Assembly (NCBI GenBank): GCA_001683895.1
Contig: LXQJ01000051.1
Span: 96,260 to 159,538, forward strand
Direction of reading: 5' to 3'
DNA: 63,279 bases
Source of the DNA: Luteimonas sp. ANT-B3E
GTDB taxonomy: Bacteria > Pseudomonadota > Gammaproteobacteria > Xanthomonadales > Xanthomonadaceae
In this document: piece after piece, positions 1 through 9,538 of the stretch
How the letters are laid out: the number at the start of each line of letters is the position of its first letter
Position numbering within the stretch: position 1 is the first letter of the stretch
The notes under the pieces: generated by a model
Told to the model about the DNA's origin: nothing
Seen by the model: only the letters and a program-made list of their open reading frames with translations
The model's database searches: none
Made by a program: the position numbers and the translations under genes

Positions 1-296
1 CGCCATGCGGGAGGCATCAGGGCGAACGCGTCCTCGAGCAGCTCCCGCGCCGCCTCGGCCTGGTGCCCGGCGAGGGCTGGATCAACGATGCGCCATGGCC
101 TCGGCGCGGGGCTGGATGCGGATGCGGATGCGGATGCTGACGAAGACGCGGCGGACGGGGGGGCAACGAAGGGCGCGGATGCTGGCAGCGATGCAGACGC
201 AGCACCTGCAACCCAAGCAGCCCAGCCGCCAACGGCGCACGCCAGCAGGCACGCCGGCGAGACGGCGCCGACGCCCCGCGCTGAGCGAGCGATCAC
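1..296 (-). CDS. Secreted protein of unknown function, N-terminal part only
   Basis: Cut by the left window edge; about 98 codons are visible. The GTG start (294-296) overlaps the TGA of the upstream DUF2388-type gene in a GTGA junction, so the two are probably translationally coupled. The visible part has a short basic start, a hydrophobic stretch at about residues 15-35, an Ala/Ser-rich linker encoded partly by a hexanucleotide repeat, and then a more conserved-looking segment ending in ELLEDAFALMPPAW. From memory, DUF2388 genes in Pseudomonas neighbour large exported proteins (DUF7844/DUF4105 type) that begin in a similar way. That link is an inference. No function can be given. Confidence 0.5.
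   Translation of the reverse strand, partial: MIARSARGVGAVSPACLLACAVGGWAAWVAGAASASLPASAPFVAPPSAASSSASASASASSPAPRPWRIVDPALAGHQAEAARELLEDAFALMPPAW
115..138. repeat. Tandem GATGCG hexamer, four copies
   Basis: Four head-to-tail hexamers GATGCG, the last ending in T. They lie inside the partial secreted-protein gene on the minus strand, where they encode an alternating Ser-Ala linker. The unit is a multiple of three, so copy-number slippage would change linker length without breaking the frame. Confidence 0.7.
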
Positions 297-655
297 CGCG
301 AGAGGATCGCCCGCGCCAGCGCAAGATCCGACGCCGCGGCGGCCACCGGATCCCGCGAGCGAAGGTGACGCAGCGCGGCATCCAGGCGCACGGTCCGCAG
401 CTCACCGTCGGTTGCAACGAAGCCCGCGGCGTCCTCGCGTGCGGCGAGCACCACCTTGTCGTCGCCCGAGGTGCTGCCCGACGACGCCGACGTGCCGCCC
501 GCGGACGTCCCCGCCGAGGTGCCGGCGAAGCTCGAGGCAAACGCCTGCGTGGAAGCGAGCAGCAGCGCGGCAACCGCGATGACAGCGGCAGGCAGCGGGC
601 GTACTGCGGCGCGGGTCTGTGCCGCCGCGGCGGCAGCGGAGATTGTCGGCACCAT
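293..655 (-). CDS. Small exported DUF2388-type protein
   Basis: 120 residues. Residues 1 to about 40 form a signal peptide (AAVRPLPAAVIAVAALLLAS core, probable cleavage after TQAFA). The mature part starts with a Ser/Thr/Gly-rich stretch. It then holds the block DDKVVLAAREDAAGFVATDG and a C-terminal helix of the form ALRHLR...LALARAIL. This pattern matches my recollection of the DUF2388 family of small periplasmic proteins, best known from Pseudomonas, whose function is unknown. Its stop overlaps the start of the next secreted-protein gene. The GC-rich sequence upstream shows no clear ribosome site, so the ATG at 653-655 was chosen because it gives a normal signal peptide. Confidence 0.7.
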   Translation of the reverse strand: MVPTISAAAAAAQTRAAVRPLPAAVIAVAALLLASTQAFASSFAGTSAGTSAGGTSASSGSTSGDDKVVLAAREDAAGFVATDGELRTVRLDAALRHLRSRDPVAAAASDLALARAILSR

Positions 656-744
656 GTCGCGCTCCAATGGAAGGGCGCCAGAGCGTAACCCGCGACGATG
701 GCGGGCACATCCAGGCGCGGCGTGCAACGGTCGCGTGCCGCTTC

Positions 745-2145
745 CTAGCGATCGAACAGCTTCCCCGGATTCAGGATCCCCGCCGGGTCCATTGCCCGGC
801 GGATGCCGCGCATCAGCGCGATCTCCGCGTCGCTGCGAGTGCTCGACAGGTACGGCTTCTTGACCAGCCCGATGCCGTGCTCGGCGGAGATGCTGCCGCC
901 GTGGCGCGCGAGCGCGTCGACCAGCAGCCGGGTGACGTGCTCGCAGCGCGCGACGAACGCGTCCTGCGCCATGTCGACGGGCTTGAGCACGTTGATGTGC
1001 AGGTTGCCGTCGCCGATGTGGCCGAACCACACCACGTCGAACTCCGGGTACTCCGCCAGCAGCAGCGCTTGGGTCTCGGCGAGGAACCCCGGCAGCGCCG
1101 AGATCCGCACCGAGACGTCGTTCTTGTACGGCACGTACGGCGCCAGGCTCTCGGTGATGCCCTCGCGCAGCCGCCACAGCTGCGCGGCCTGCGCATCGGA
1201 CTGGCTGATGACGCCGTCGGCGATCCAGCCCTGTTCCATGCAGTGCTCGAACGCAGCGAGCACCCGTCCCTCCTGCGCCTCGGCCTCCACGCCGCCGCCG
1301 GTCGCGAACTCGGCGATCGCGTAGTACGGGTGCAGCGCGTCGAATGGCGCCTGCGCGCCGTGCACGAGCACGTGGTGCAACGCGCGGTCGCTGAAGCACT
1401 CGAAGGCCTCCAGCTGCAGCCGCGCGCGCAGCGCCTGAAATACGTCCAGCACCACCGCGAACGACGGCAGCGCCAGAAGCATCACGTTGCTCGGCTGCGC
1501 CGGCGGCGCCAGCCGCAGCGTCGCCTCGACAATGATCCCCAGCGTGCCCTCGGACGCGACGATCAGGTGGCGCAGGTCGTAGCCACTTGAATTCTTCAGC
1601 AGCCCGCGGTTGAGGTCCAGCAGCTCGCCGGTGGCGGTGACCACGCGCACGCCTGCGACCCAGTCGCGGGTGTTGCCGTGGCGGATCACGCGGATGCCCC
1701 CGGCATTCGTGGCGATGGTGCCGCCGATGCTGCACGAGCCGCGCGCGGCGAAGTCGACGGGATACGACAGCCCGTGCCCGGCCGCGGCCTCCTGCACCGC
1801 CTGCAGGGCGATGCCGGCCTCGACGGTGAGCGTGCGGTCGACGGCGTCGAAGCCGAGCACGCGACGCAGACGCTCGGTGCTGACGACGAGTTCTCCGTTG
1901 GCGGCCACCGCGCCACCCGACAGCCCGGTGCGTCCGCCCGACGGCACCACCGCGACCGCGTGGCCATTCGCCCAGCGCATCACCGCCTGCACCTCCGCGA
2001 CGCTGCCGGGCAGCGCGATCGCGAGCGGCGCCGGCGTCCAGCGCCGGGTCCAGTCGCGGCCGTAGTGCTCCAGGTCGGCAGGGTCGGTCTTGATCTGCAG
2101 CCCCGGCACGGCGGCCTGCAGCGAAGCGACGCGGGAATCGGTCAT
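745..2145 (-). CDS. FAD-linked oxidase, probable D-2-hydroxyglutarate dehydrogenase
   Basis: 466 residues, the full length of the GlcD/D-lactate dehydrogenase/D2HGDH family. The N-terminal half is a PCMH-type FAD domain with PSGGRTGLSGGAV (about residues 69-81) and SCSIGGTIATNAGG. The C-terminal half has the metal/substrate motif HIGDGNLHINV and the family ending ISAEHGIGLVKK...MDPAGILNPGK. The ATG at 2143-2145 is the last start before the conserved N-end; a longer upstream frame is antisense to serA and rejected. It is divergent from serA. In Pseudomonas stutzeri, D2HGDH re-oxidises the D-2-hydroxyglutarate made by SerA, so that role is favoured over glycolate or D-lactate oxidation. Substrate is inferred. 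Confidence 0.85.
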   Translation of the reverse strand: MTDSRVASLQAAVPGLQIKTDPADLEHYGRDWTRRWTPAPLAIALPGSVAEVQAVMRWANGHAVAVVPSGGRTGLSGGAVAANGELVVSTERLRRVLGFDAVDRTLTVEAGIALQAVQEAAAGHGLSYPVDFAARGSCSIGGTIATNAGGIRVIRHGNTRDWVAGVRVVTATGELLDLNRGLLKNSSGYDLRHLIVASEGTLGIIVEATLRLAPPAQPSNVMLLALPSFAVVLDVFQALRARLQLEAFECFSDRALHHVLVHGAQAPFDALHPYYAIAEFATGGGVEAEAQEGRVLAAFEHCMEQGWIADGVISQSDAQAAQLWRLREGITESLAPYVPYKNDVSVRISALPGFLAETQALLLAEYPEFDVVWFGHIGDGNLHINVLKPVDMAQDAFVARCEHVTRLLVDALARHGGSISAEHGIGLVKKPYLSSTRSDAEIALMRGIRRAMDPAGILNPGKLFDR

Positions 2146-2319
2146 GGGCGGCACGTGGCGGGCACGGCGGGCCAGCCTGACAGCCGTCATTGCCAGCGTC
2201 CACCGCGCGGCTGAACGCCGCGGGGGACCAGCGTCGGGCATGCGCGGCCTGCGCGCGGGGACGCGCCGCGGCTCACGCACGCTCTGGCAGACTGGCCCGC
2301 CATCCGCCGATCCCCCCGC

Positions 2320-3573
2320 ATGGCCAACGCCGCCGCCGTCCCCAAGACCTCCTATCCGAAGGAGGACATCCGCGTGCTGCTGCTGGAAGGGGTCAGCCAG
2401 AGCGCGGTCGACGTGTTCCGCGCGGCCGGCTACAGCCGCATCGACGCCCACGCCAAGGCGCTGCCCGATGACCAGCTGCGCGCGGAGATCGCCAGCGCGC
2501 ACATCCTCGGCATCCGCTCGCGCACGCAGCTCGACGCCGGCGTGCTGGCCGAGGGCCGCCGCCTGATGGCGGTCGGCTGCTTCTGCATCGGCACCAACCA
2601 GGTCGACCTGGGGGCCGCGCAGCTGGCCGGCATCCCGGTGTTCAACGCGCCCTACTCCAACACCCGCAGCGTGGCCGAGCTGGTGATCGCGGAGGCCATC
2701 ATGCTGATGCGCGGCATCCCGGCCAAGAGTGCCGAGTGCCACCGCGGCGGCTGGTCCAAGTCCGCCGCCGGCAGCCACGAGGTGCGCGGCAAGACCCTGG
2801 GTATCGTCGGCTACGGCCATATCGGCACCCAGGTTGGAGTGATGGCCGAATCGCTGGGCATGCAGGTACTGTTCCACGATATCGAGGCCAAGCTGTCGCT
2901 GGGCAACGCGCGCGCCGCCATCGATCTCGACGACCTGCTGGCGCGGTCCGACGTGGTCACCCTGCACGTGCCGGAGAACGCCTCGACGCAGTGGATGATC
3001 GGCGCCGCGCAGATTGCGCGCATGCGCGCTGGCGCGCACCTGCTCAACGCCTCGCGCGGCACCGTGGTCGAGATCGACGCGCTGGCCGACGCACTGCGCA
3101 GCGGCCACCTGGGCGGCGCCGCGGTCGACGTGTTCCCGCTGGAGCCGCAGGGCAATGGCGAAGCGTTCGCGTCGCCGCTGGTAGGCATGGACAACGTGAT
3201 CCTGACCCCACACGTCGGCGGCAGCACGCTGGAGGCGCAGGACAACATCGGCATCGAGGTGGCCGCCAAGCTGGTGCGCTACAGCGACAACGGCAGCACG
3301 CTGTCGGCGGTGAACTTCCCCGAGGTGACGCTGCCCGAGCACGACGGCAGCCACCGCCTGCTGCACATCCACCGCAACGTGCCGGGCGTGCTGTCGCGGA
3401 TCAACGAGGTGTTCTCGCAGCAGGGCGTCAACATCGACGGCCAGTTCCTGCGCACCGACGCGCATGTGGGCTACGTGGTCATCGACGTCACCGCCGACCA
3501 GGCGCAGGCGATCCGCCTGCGCGCCGCGCTCGACGAGGTCCCCGGCACGCTGAGGACGCGGGTGCTGTACTGA
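2320..3573 (+). CDS. serA: D-3-phosphoglycerate dehydrogenase
   Basis: 417 residues, the E. coli-like length. It oxidises 3-phosphoglycerate to 3-phosphohydroxypyruvate, the first step of serine synthesis, and enzymes of this type can also reduce 2-oxoglutarate to 2-hydroxyglutarate. Seen: N-terminal catalytic lobe with GCFCIGTNQVDL, Rossmann NAD motif GIVGYGHIGTQVG at about residues 160-172, the ASRGTVV block, the catalytic His in TPHVGGSTLEAQ, and a C-terminal ACT domain (about 340-417, HRNVPGVLSRINEVFS) expected to bind serine for feedback inhibition. The ATG lies only about 175 bp from the divergent oxidase start, so both promoters share this gap. No strong Shine-Dalgarno sequence is visible. 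Confidence 0.96.
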   Translation: MANAAAVPKTSYPKEDIRVLLLEGVSQSAVDVFRAAGYSRIDAHAKALPDDQLRAEIASAHILGIRSRTQLDAGVLAEGRRLMAVGCFCIGTNQVDLGAAQLAGIPVFNAPYSNTRSVAELVIAEAIMLMRGIPAKSAECHRGGWSKSAAGSHEVRGKTLGIVGYGHIGTQVGVMAESLGMQVLFHDIEAKLSLGNARAAIDLDDLLARSDVVTLHVPENASTQWMIGAAQIARMRAGAHLLNASRGTVVEIDALADALRSGHLGGAAVDVFPLEPQGNGEAFASPLVGMDNVILTPHVGGSTLEAQDNIGIEVAAKLVRYSDNGSTLSAVNFPEVTLPEHDGSHRLLHIHRNVPGVLSRINEVFSQQGVNIDGQFLRTDAHVGYVVIDVTADQAQAIRLRAALDEVPGTLRTRVLY

Positions 3574-3648
3574 CCAAGGGACGCGGCGCGGATGTCGCGC
3601 CAAGTGCGTGACCCCCGGCGCCTGTCTGAGACGGCAGGCATGCGCACG

Positions 3649-4200
3649 TCAGGCAGACTGTTCCAGCCAGCGCCCGGCCATCCGGCGCAACGACGGATCC
3701 GCTTGGCTGTCGGCGTATAGCGCCGCGATGTCGCGCCACGCCAGCGCGTGCGATTCGTCGCTGACGACGTAGCGCTCGTCGGCGGCGGCGCGCACCACGA
3801 AGCGGACGTCATAGTGCCAGTGCGCCGGCACGCCGCCATGCGCGGGAATGCGATGCCGGTCGAGGTCGAACACCGCCGGCACGATCGTCAGCCCCGCGAC
3901 GCCGGTCTCCTCGCGCGCCTCGCGCAGCGCGACCGCCGCCAGGTCGCGGTTGCCGTCGGCATGGCCGCCGGGCTGCAGCCAAAGACCGAGCTTGCGGTGG
4001 TGGGTCAGGAGGGGTACGCGCCCCATCGCGGCTGACCACTAGCGCCGAGGCCGTGAAGTGCCCGTCCAGTCGTTCCCGGACGAAGGGTCGGTGGGGTCAC
4101 GGAGCAGCGCCGCGAAAGCATCGACGGATGCAGCGTCCTCCGGACGGCGATCGTGATGGCGCTCCAGAGCCCGCTCCAGTGCGGCGACGTCATCTTTCAA
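3649..4200 (-). pseudogene. Nudix hydrolase with two compensating frameshifts
   Basis: Reconstructed Nudix (nucleoside-diphosphate-X hydrolase) protein of about 184 residues. A TTG start (4198-4200) follows an AGAGGA ribosome site. The first ~46 residues read in one frame and end in SSGNDWTG. The next piece, HFTASALVVSRDGAR, is in another frame, and the Nudix domain returns to the first frame with LLTHHRKLGLWLQPGGH. The literal first frame meets a TAG at 4039-4041. One G missing in the run at 4061-4063 and one G extra in the run at 4021-4024 explain both shifts. The Nudix box has REAREETGV, but Arg stands where the first Glu is usual. As sequenced, only a 125-residue product from ATG 4026 would be made. 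Decay and sequencing error are equally possible. Confidence 0.65.
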
Positions 4201-4316
4201 TGCAGTTCCTCTGGCGGTCGACGTCCATTGTCGCCGCCATGCTGCGCCTGCGCTTGTGATCCCCCCCGCGCTTTGGCAAGGTACCGCGGCGTTGCCATCG
4301 TCCGACAGGGGGCACT

Positions 4317-5939
4317 TTGAGCCGTTGCGACCGTCTCCACCCCCATGGGCGTCCACGCGGGGTCTCGCTGCCGCGAACGTCCGCCCGGGGGGGCCCGGCA
4401 CTTGCCACGCTTTCGTTGTGTGCCGTGTGGTCGTTGCCTGCCTTTGCCTCGACCGGCACCCCGGGCAGCGGCCTGGACGCGGCGATCAACAGCGCCTTCA
4501 AGCCGATCGCCGACGTGGTCTCTTGGCTGGTGTTCCATCCGGTGCCGATCGGCTTTGGCGCCAGCATGCCGTTCGTGGTGCTGTGGCTGATCGTCGCCGC
4601 GTTGTTCTGCACAGTCTATTTCGGCTTCATCAACATCCGCGGCTTCGGCCAGGGGTTCCGGCTGATCCGCGGCGACTATTCACGGCCCGGGGATGCGGGC
4701 GAGGTCACCCACTTCCAGGCCCTGGCGACGGCGCTGTCGGGCACAGTGGGGCTGGGCAATATCGCCGGCGTGGCGATCGCGATCAGCATTGGCGGTCCGG
4801 GCGCGACCTTCTGGATGATCGTGGCCGGCCTTCTGGGGATGAGTTCAAAGTTCGCCGAATGCACCCTGGGCGTGCGCTTTCGACGGATCAACGCCGACGG
4901 CACAGTCTCGGGTGGCCCGATGTACTACCTCAGCCAGGGCATTGCCGAGTACCGCCCACGGCTTGCCGGACTCGGCAAGGTGCTCGCCGTGGTGTTTGCA
5001 CTGTGCTGCATCGGCGGCTCGCTCGGCGCCGGCAACATGTTTCAGGTCAACCAGACCTTCCAGCAGATGCAGCTGGTGACTGGCGGTGCCGATGGCTGGC
5101 TGGCCGGCCGGGGCTGGATCTTCGGGCTGGTGATGGCGGCGCTGGTGGCGGGCGTGATCATCGGTGGCCTGCGCAGCATCGCCAGCGTTACCGGCAAGCT
5201 GGTCCCGCTGATGGCCGCCCTGTACTTCGCGTGCGGCCTATTCATCATCGCCACCGATATCGGCAACGTGGTGCCCGCGCTGCAGGCCATCGTGTCGGGT
5301 GCGTTCACGCCGGAGGCAGGCTACGGCGGTTTCATCGGCGTGCTGATCCAGGGCTTCCGCCGCGCGGCGTTCTCCAACGAGGCGGGGGTCGGCTCGGCGG
5401 CGATCGCGCACTCGGCCTCACGCACGCGTGAGCCGGTGTCGGAAGGCCTCGTGGCGTTGTGGGAACCGTTCATCGATACGGTCGTCATCTGCACGATGAC
5501 CGCGCTTGTGATCGTGATCACCGGCATGTACCAGATGGAGGGTGTGGGCGACGGCGTGCTGCTGACGTCGATGGCCTACGCGTCGGTGCTGTCGTGGTTT
5601 CCCTACCTGCTGGCGGTGTCGGTGTTCCTCTTCGCGTTCTCGACAATGCTGACCTGGTCCTACTACGGTGAGAAGGCCACCTGCTACCTGTTCGGCGAAT
5701 CGCGCATGATCAGCCTCGGCTACAAGTTCGTGTTCTGCGCATTCGTGGTGGTCGGTGCGTCGGTCAACCTGGGCGTGGTGATCGATTTCTCCGACGCCAT
5801 GATTTTGGCGATGTCGGTGCCCAACCTGGTCGGCGTGTACCTGCTGGCCCCCCTGATCCGGCGGGAGCTGCGCAGCTACATGGCGCGGCTTCGCAGCGGC
5901 GAGATCCGCAACTACCGCAGGGCGCCCGAACCCGCATGA
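4317..5939 (+). CDS. Sodium:alanine/glycine symporter, AGCS family
   Basis: 540 residues, about eleven membrane helices in the inner membrane. It imports alanine or glycine with sodium. Family motifs: [18 protein letters not shown] near residues 140-157 and [18 protein letters not shown] near 350-367. A signal-like hydrophobic segment ([16 protein letters not shown]) precedes the first core helix. The start is taken at TTG 4317 behind a G-rich ribosome site (ACAGGGGG). No later start keeps the N-terminal segment, but this choice is uncertain. The last codons overlap the next transporter gene as ATGA (5936-5939), so the two are co-transcribed. Confidence 0.88.
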   Translation: MSRCDRLHPHGRPRGVSLPRTSARGGPALATLSLCAVWSLPAFASTGTPGSGLDAAINSAFKPIADVVSWLVFHPVPIGFGASMPFVVLWLIVAALFCTVYFGFINIRGFGQGFRLIRGDYSRPGDAGEVTHFQALATALSGTVGLGNIAGVAIAISIGGPGATFWMIVAGLLGMSSKFAECTLGVRFRRINADGTVSGGPMYYLSQGIAEYRPRLAGLGKVLAVVFALCCIGGSLGAGNMFQVNQTFQQMQLVTGGADGWLAGRGWIFGLVMAALVAGVIIGGLRSIASVTGKLVPLMAALYFACGLFIIATDIGNVVPALQAIVSGAFTPEAGYGGFIGVLIQGFRRAAFSNEAGVGSAAIAHSASRTREPVSEGLVALWEPFIDTVVICTMTALVIVITGMYQMEGVGDGVLLTSMAYASVLSWFPYLLAVSVFLFAFSTMLTWSYYGEKATCYLFGESRMISLGYKFVFCAFVVVGASVNLGVVIDFSDAMILAMSVPNLVGVYLLAPLIRRELRSYMARLRSGEIRNYRRAPEPA

Positions 5940-7438
5940 ACGCACGCCCCATGCGCGCGCCTGCGCTATGGCAGGCGTTGCTGCCTCTGCTGTTCCTGTC
6001 GATCGCGCTCGCCTTGGCCGTCCGCCTCTACGGGGACAATGCCTCCTACGGCGCCAACCAGATCTCGCTGCTGCTGGCGGCGGGCGTCGCCGCGATCGTC
6101 GGCCTGCGCAACGGCCTGCGGTGGGAGGATATCCAGGACGCTCTGGTCCACGGCGTCTCGCTGGCGGTGGTGCCGATCTTCATCCTATTGGCGGTAGGTG
6201 CGCTCATCGGCACCTGGATCCTCAGCGGTACGGTGCCGATGATGATCGTGTACGGCATGCAGCTGCTGCATCCTGCGTACTTCTACCCGGCTGCGTGCCT
6301 CATCTGCGCCATCGTCGCGCTGACGATCGGCAGTTCGTGGACGGTCGCCGGCACCCTCGGCGTGGCCCTGATCGGCGTGGCGCAGGGACTGGACATGTCC
6401 CTCCCGATCACCGCAGGCGCTGTGATCTCCGGCGCCTACTTCGGCGACAAGATGTCACCGCTGTCGGATACCACCAACATCGCGCCCGCCGCTGCCGGCG
6501 CGGACCTGTTCGAGCATATCCGCCACATGATCTGGACGACCGGACCCAGCATCGTCATCGCGCTGGTGCTGTTCACCCTGATGGGCCTCGGCAACCGCAG
6601 CGGGAGCGACAGTGCCGCGTTCAACGACCTCCCGGGCCTGCTTGATGCCCGGTTCACGCTCGGCTGGTACCTGCTGCTGCCGATGCTGGTGGTGTTCGGG
6701 CTCGCCATGCGGCGCTTCCCCGCATTCCCGACGATCATGATCGGGGCACTGATCGGCGCGGTGTTCGCGGTGGTGTTCCAGCCTGACGCCGTGGTCGCGC
6801 TGGCCGGCAACGATGACCTGTCGCGCCCGATGGCGCTGCTGTCGGGTGCATGGACGGCGATGTTCGACGGCTACCAGGCGGAGACTGGCAACGCCGCGCT
6901 CGACGACCTGCTCACCCGCGGCGGCATGTCGAGCATGCTCAACACCGTGTGGGTAGTGATCTGCGCGATGGGTTTCGGCGCGGTCATGGAGCGCACCGGC
7001 CTGCTGGAGCGGATGATCCGCAGCGTGCTGAAGGCGGCGCGTTCCACCGGGGCGTTGATCGCGTCAACCCTGGTGACCGCGTTCGGCGCCAACGTTGTCA
7101 CCGCCGACCAGTACATGTCGATCGTGCTCACGGGACGCCTGTTCCAGCCGGAATACCGCAGGCGTGGGCTGGCACCGGTGAACCTGTCGCGTGCACTGGA
7201 GGATGCAGGCACGATGACTTCGCCGCTGATCCCGTGGAACACCTGCGGCGCCTACATGGCCGCCACCCTGGGAGTGGCCACGCTCGACTACCTGCCATAC
7301 GCGTTCTTCAACCTGGTCAGCCCGATGGTCGCGCTTGTACTGGCGTACGCCGGGTTCAAGATACTGCGCCTGCCGGACACCGACGCGACCCCACCGCCCG
7401 CGGCGTCAGCGACGCACACTCCGCCGCCGCGCAGCTGA
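5936..7438 (+). CDS. nhaC: Na+/H+ antiporter, NhaC family
   Basis: 500 residues with about 11-13 hydrophobic segments. The family exchanges cytoplasmic sodium for protons, and some members exchange malate/lactate. Seen: the NhaC signature [12 protein letters not shown] near residue 180, the helix [16 protein letters not shown] before it, and the second-half motif [16 protein letters not shown] with [17 protein letters not shown] near 420. The ATG overlaps the stop of the AGCS symporter gene. The C-terminal ~20 residues are a Pro/Thr/Ala-rich tail with no recognisable domain. Alongside two sodium-driven importers, sodium extrusion is a sensible role; the substrate was not tested here. Confidence 0.88.
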   Translation: MNARPMRAPALWQALLPLLFLSIALALAVRLYGDNASYGANQISLLLAAGVAAIVGLRNGLRWEDIQDALVHGVSLAVVPIFILLAVGALIGTWILSGTVPMMIVYGMQLLHPAYFYPAACLICAIVALTIGSSWTVAGTLGVALIGVAQGLDMSLPITAGAVISGAYFGDKMSPLSDTTNIAPAAAGADLFEHIRHMIWTTGPSIVIALVLFTLMGLGNRSGSDSAAFNDLPGLLDARFTLGWYLLLPMLVVFGLAMRRFPAFPTIMIGALIGAVFAVVFQPDAVVALAGNDDLSRPMALLSGAWTAMFDGYQAETGNAALDDLLTRGGMSSMLNTVWVVICAMGFGAVMERTGLLERMIRSVLKAARSTGALIASTLVTAFGANVVTADQYMSIVLTGRLFQPEYRRRGLAPVNLSRALEDAGTMTSPLIPWNTCGAYMAATLGVATLDYLPYAFFNLVSPMVALVLAYAGFKILRLPDTDATPPPAASATHTPPPRS

Positions 7439-7477
7439 TCCAGCCGCGCGTCCCCGACCTCTCTTTTGGATTCGCCC

Positions 7478-8839
7478 ATGGACAAGACGACCTCCATCCA
7501 CGGCATGTGGTCTTCCCGCCTGATGTTCATCCTCGCCGCCACCGGATCGGCGGTCGGCCTTGGCAACATCTGGCGGTTCCCGTACATGACCTCCGACAAC
7601 GGGGGCGGTGCCTTCGTGCTTGTTTATCTGGCCTGCATCGCCCTGGTCGGCCTGCCAATCCTGGTGGCCGAGGTCCTGATCGGCCGTCATGGACGCATGA
7701 GCCCAATCAACACCCTGCGCGGTCTTGCCCGCGACAGTGCCACCAGCAGGGCGTGGGTGGGCATCGGCTGGATCGGGATCATCGCCGGCATCCTGATCCT
7801 GAGCTTCTACAGCGTGGTCGCAGGCTGGACCCTGCACTACAGCTGGCTCTACCTCCGGCAGCTGTTCGGCGGCGCGGGCATCACCGATCCCGCCGCGACG
7901 TTTGCCGCGCTGCTGGCCAGCCCGCTGGAGCTGACGTTCTGGCACGCGCTGTTCATGCTGCTGACGGTGGTGGTCGTGGCCATGGGCGTCGAGAAGGGGC
8001 TCGAACGCGCCGTGCGCTTCCTGATGCCGGCGCTGTTCCTGCTGTTGCTGGTACTGGTGGGCTACGGGCTGAGTACCGGCTACATGGGCCAGGCGGTCAC
8101 GTTCCTGTTCAAGCCCGACTGGTCTGAGATCAACGGCAACGTCTTCCTGCGCGCGATGGGCCAAGCCTTCTTCTCGCTGAGCCTGGGCATGTGCACGATG
8201 ATGACCTACGGCGCGTACCTGCCACGCGCGGGGGTGTCCATCCCGCGAGTGGGCATCGCGGTGGCGCTGACCGACACCGCGGTGGCGCTGCTGGCGGGGA
8301 TGGCGATTTTCCCGGTGGTGCTGTCCTTCGGACTCGACCCTGCAGGGGGTGGCCCTGGCCTGATCTTCACATCACTGCCGCTCGCGTTCGATGCGATGCC
8401 GATGGGGGTGCTTTACGGGCTGCTGTTCTTCGGGCTCCTGTCGGTGGCGGCGTGGACCTCGTCGATCTCGCTGCTGGAACCCGCCACCGCGTTCATCGTG
8501 GAGAAATTCGGGACCGGGCGCCGCAGGCAGGCCGCGCTGGCGATGGCGGGCCTGTGCTGGATGCTGGGCCTCCTCTCGGTGCTGTCGCTCAACGTCTGGT
8601 CGCACGTACGCATCTTCGGCCGCGACATCATGGGCTTCATCGAACTCGTGGCGAACGACCTGATGCTACCGCTGGGCGGACTGCTGATTGCTTTGTTCAC
8701 GGGCTGGGCGCTGAACCGCACCATCCTGCGCGAACAGCTGTCGGACATGCCCGAATGGCTGTTCAACGGCTGGCGCTGGCTGCTCCGGATCGTGGCGCCG
8801 CTGCTGGTGCTGGTGGTGCTGGTGCGGGCCATCGCCTGA
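7478..8839 (+). CDS. Sodium-dependent transporter, NSS (SNF) family
   Basis: 453 residues, about eleven membrane helices as in bacterial NSS transporters. Members import amino acids or related compounds with sodium (and sometimes chloride). Helix 1 carries the unwound sodium/substrate motif GSAVGLGNIWRFPY (about residues 18-31). The later ISLLEPATAFIVEK region corresponds to the helix 8 sodium site. The start is ATG 7478. A TTG four codons upstream is possible but adds nothing recognisable. It follows nhaC by 39 bp, so the three sodium transporters probably form one transcription unit. The substrate cannot be read from the sequence. Confidence 0.9.
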   Translation: MDKTTSIHGMWSSRLMFILAATGSAVGLGNIWRFPYMTSDNGGGAFVLVYLACIALVGLPILVAEVLIGRHGRMSPINTLRGLARDSATSRAWVGIGWIGIIAGILILSFYSVVAGWTLHYSWLYLRQLFGGAGITDPAATFAALLASPLELTFWHALFMLLTVVVVAMGVEKGLERAVRFLMPALFLLLLVLVGYGLSTGYMGQAVTFLFKPDWSEINGNVFLRAMGQAFFSLSLGMCTMMTYGAYLPRAGVSIPRVGIAVALTDTAVALLAGMAIFPVVLSFGLDPAGGGPGLIFTSLPLAFDAMPMGVLYGLLFFGLLSVAAWTSSISLLEPATAFIVEKFGTGRRRQAALAMAGLCWMLGLLSVLSLNVWSHVRIFGRDIMGFIELVANDLMLPLGGLLIALFTGWALNRTILREQLSDMPEWLFNGWRWLLRIVAPLLVLVVLVRAIA

Positions 8840-8878
8840 TCCGCAGCCGGTCGTGCGGACTCGGTTTTCGTCGTCGGC

Positions 8879-8884
8879 TAGAAT
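8879..8884 (+). promoter_or_regulatory. Possible -10 element of mtnB
   Basis: TAGAAT ends six bases before the mtnB ATG. If it is used, the transcript would begin at or next to the start codon, giving a leaderless mRNA. No convincing -35 is present at the usual distance, so the call is weak. Confidence 0.35.
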
Positions 8885-8890
8885 CGCCGC

Positions 8891-9538
8891 ATGAGCCACG
8901 ACGCCCTGCCCTACGACACGCACCGGCTCTGCGAGCTTGCCGGCGAGATCATCGTCAATGTCCGTGAGCTGTCCGCGCGCGGCTGGACGCCGGCGACCAG
9001 CAGCAACTTCTCGCACCGGCTCGACGAACACCATGCCGCGATCACGGTCTCGGGCCGAGACAAAAGCCGCCTGCGCGAGGCCGACATCATGGTCGTCGAC
9101 TTCGACGGCCACGCCGTCGGCAGCGACCATCGCCCGTCCGCCGAGACGCTGCTGCACACGCAGCTCTACAGGCGCTATCCCGAGATCGGCTGCGTGCTGC
9201 ATACCCATTCGCGCGCCCAGACCGTCGCCTCGCGGCTGTTCGCCGGTGCCAGCCGCGTGCGGCTGGAGGGCTACGAACTGCTGAAGGCGTTTCCGGGCAA
9301 CACCACCCACGAAGCGGCGATCGACCTGCCGGTGCTGGCCAACACGCAGCACATGCCGACACTGGCCGCCCAGGTGGACGCGCTGCTCGACGGCGGGCCG
9401 ATGTGGGGCTACCTGATCGACGGCCATGGGCTGTATGCGTGGGGCCGCGACATGGCCGAGGCACGCAGGCACCTCGATGCGTTCGACTTCCTGCTCGATT
9501 GCGAGCTGACGCTGCGCACCCTGCAGGTCCGGCACTGA
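8891..9538 (+). CDS. mtnB: Methylthioribulose-1-phosphate dehydratase
   Basis: 215 residues, class II aldolase/adducin fold, cytoplasmic. It dehydrates 5-methylthioribulose-1-phosphate to the diketone used next in methionine salvage. Seen: [11 protein letters not shown] (substrate/phosphate region), the zinc ligands in LHTHSRAQT near residue 105, and a third ligand in [13 protein letters not shown] near 178. It is the first of three salvage genes on this strand (mtnB-mtnD-mtnC). There is 190 bp between it and mtnD, in which I see only the mtnD ribosome site. Confidence 0.93.
   Translation: MSHDALPYDTHRLCELAGEIIVNVRELSARGWTPATSSNFSHRLDEHHAAITVSGRDKSRLREADIMVVDFDGHAVGSDHRPSAETLLHTQLYRRYPEIGCVLHTHSRAQTVASRLFAGASRVRLEGYELLKAFPGNTTHEAAIDLPVLANTQHMPTLAAQVDALLDGGPMWGYLIDGHGLYAWGRDMAEARRHLDAFDFLLDCELTLRTLQVRH

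Noticed and set aside
2146-2319. Riboswitch or leader between the divergent oxidase and serA
   Set aside because: No paired elements resembling glycine, SAM or other known switches could be found by eye.
745-3603. A 952-codon minus-strand frame covering serA and the oxidase
   Set aside because: Only the part from 2145 down has family motifs; the rest is the antisense of serA, whose own protein is fully conserved. GC-rich DNA often gives long antisense frames.
3588-3606. Hairpin GGCGCG-GATGT-CGCGCC after serA as a terminator
   Set aside because: There is no T-run on either strand, and such short GC palindromes are expected often at this composition.
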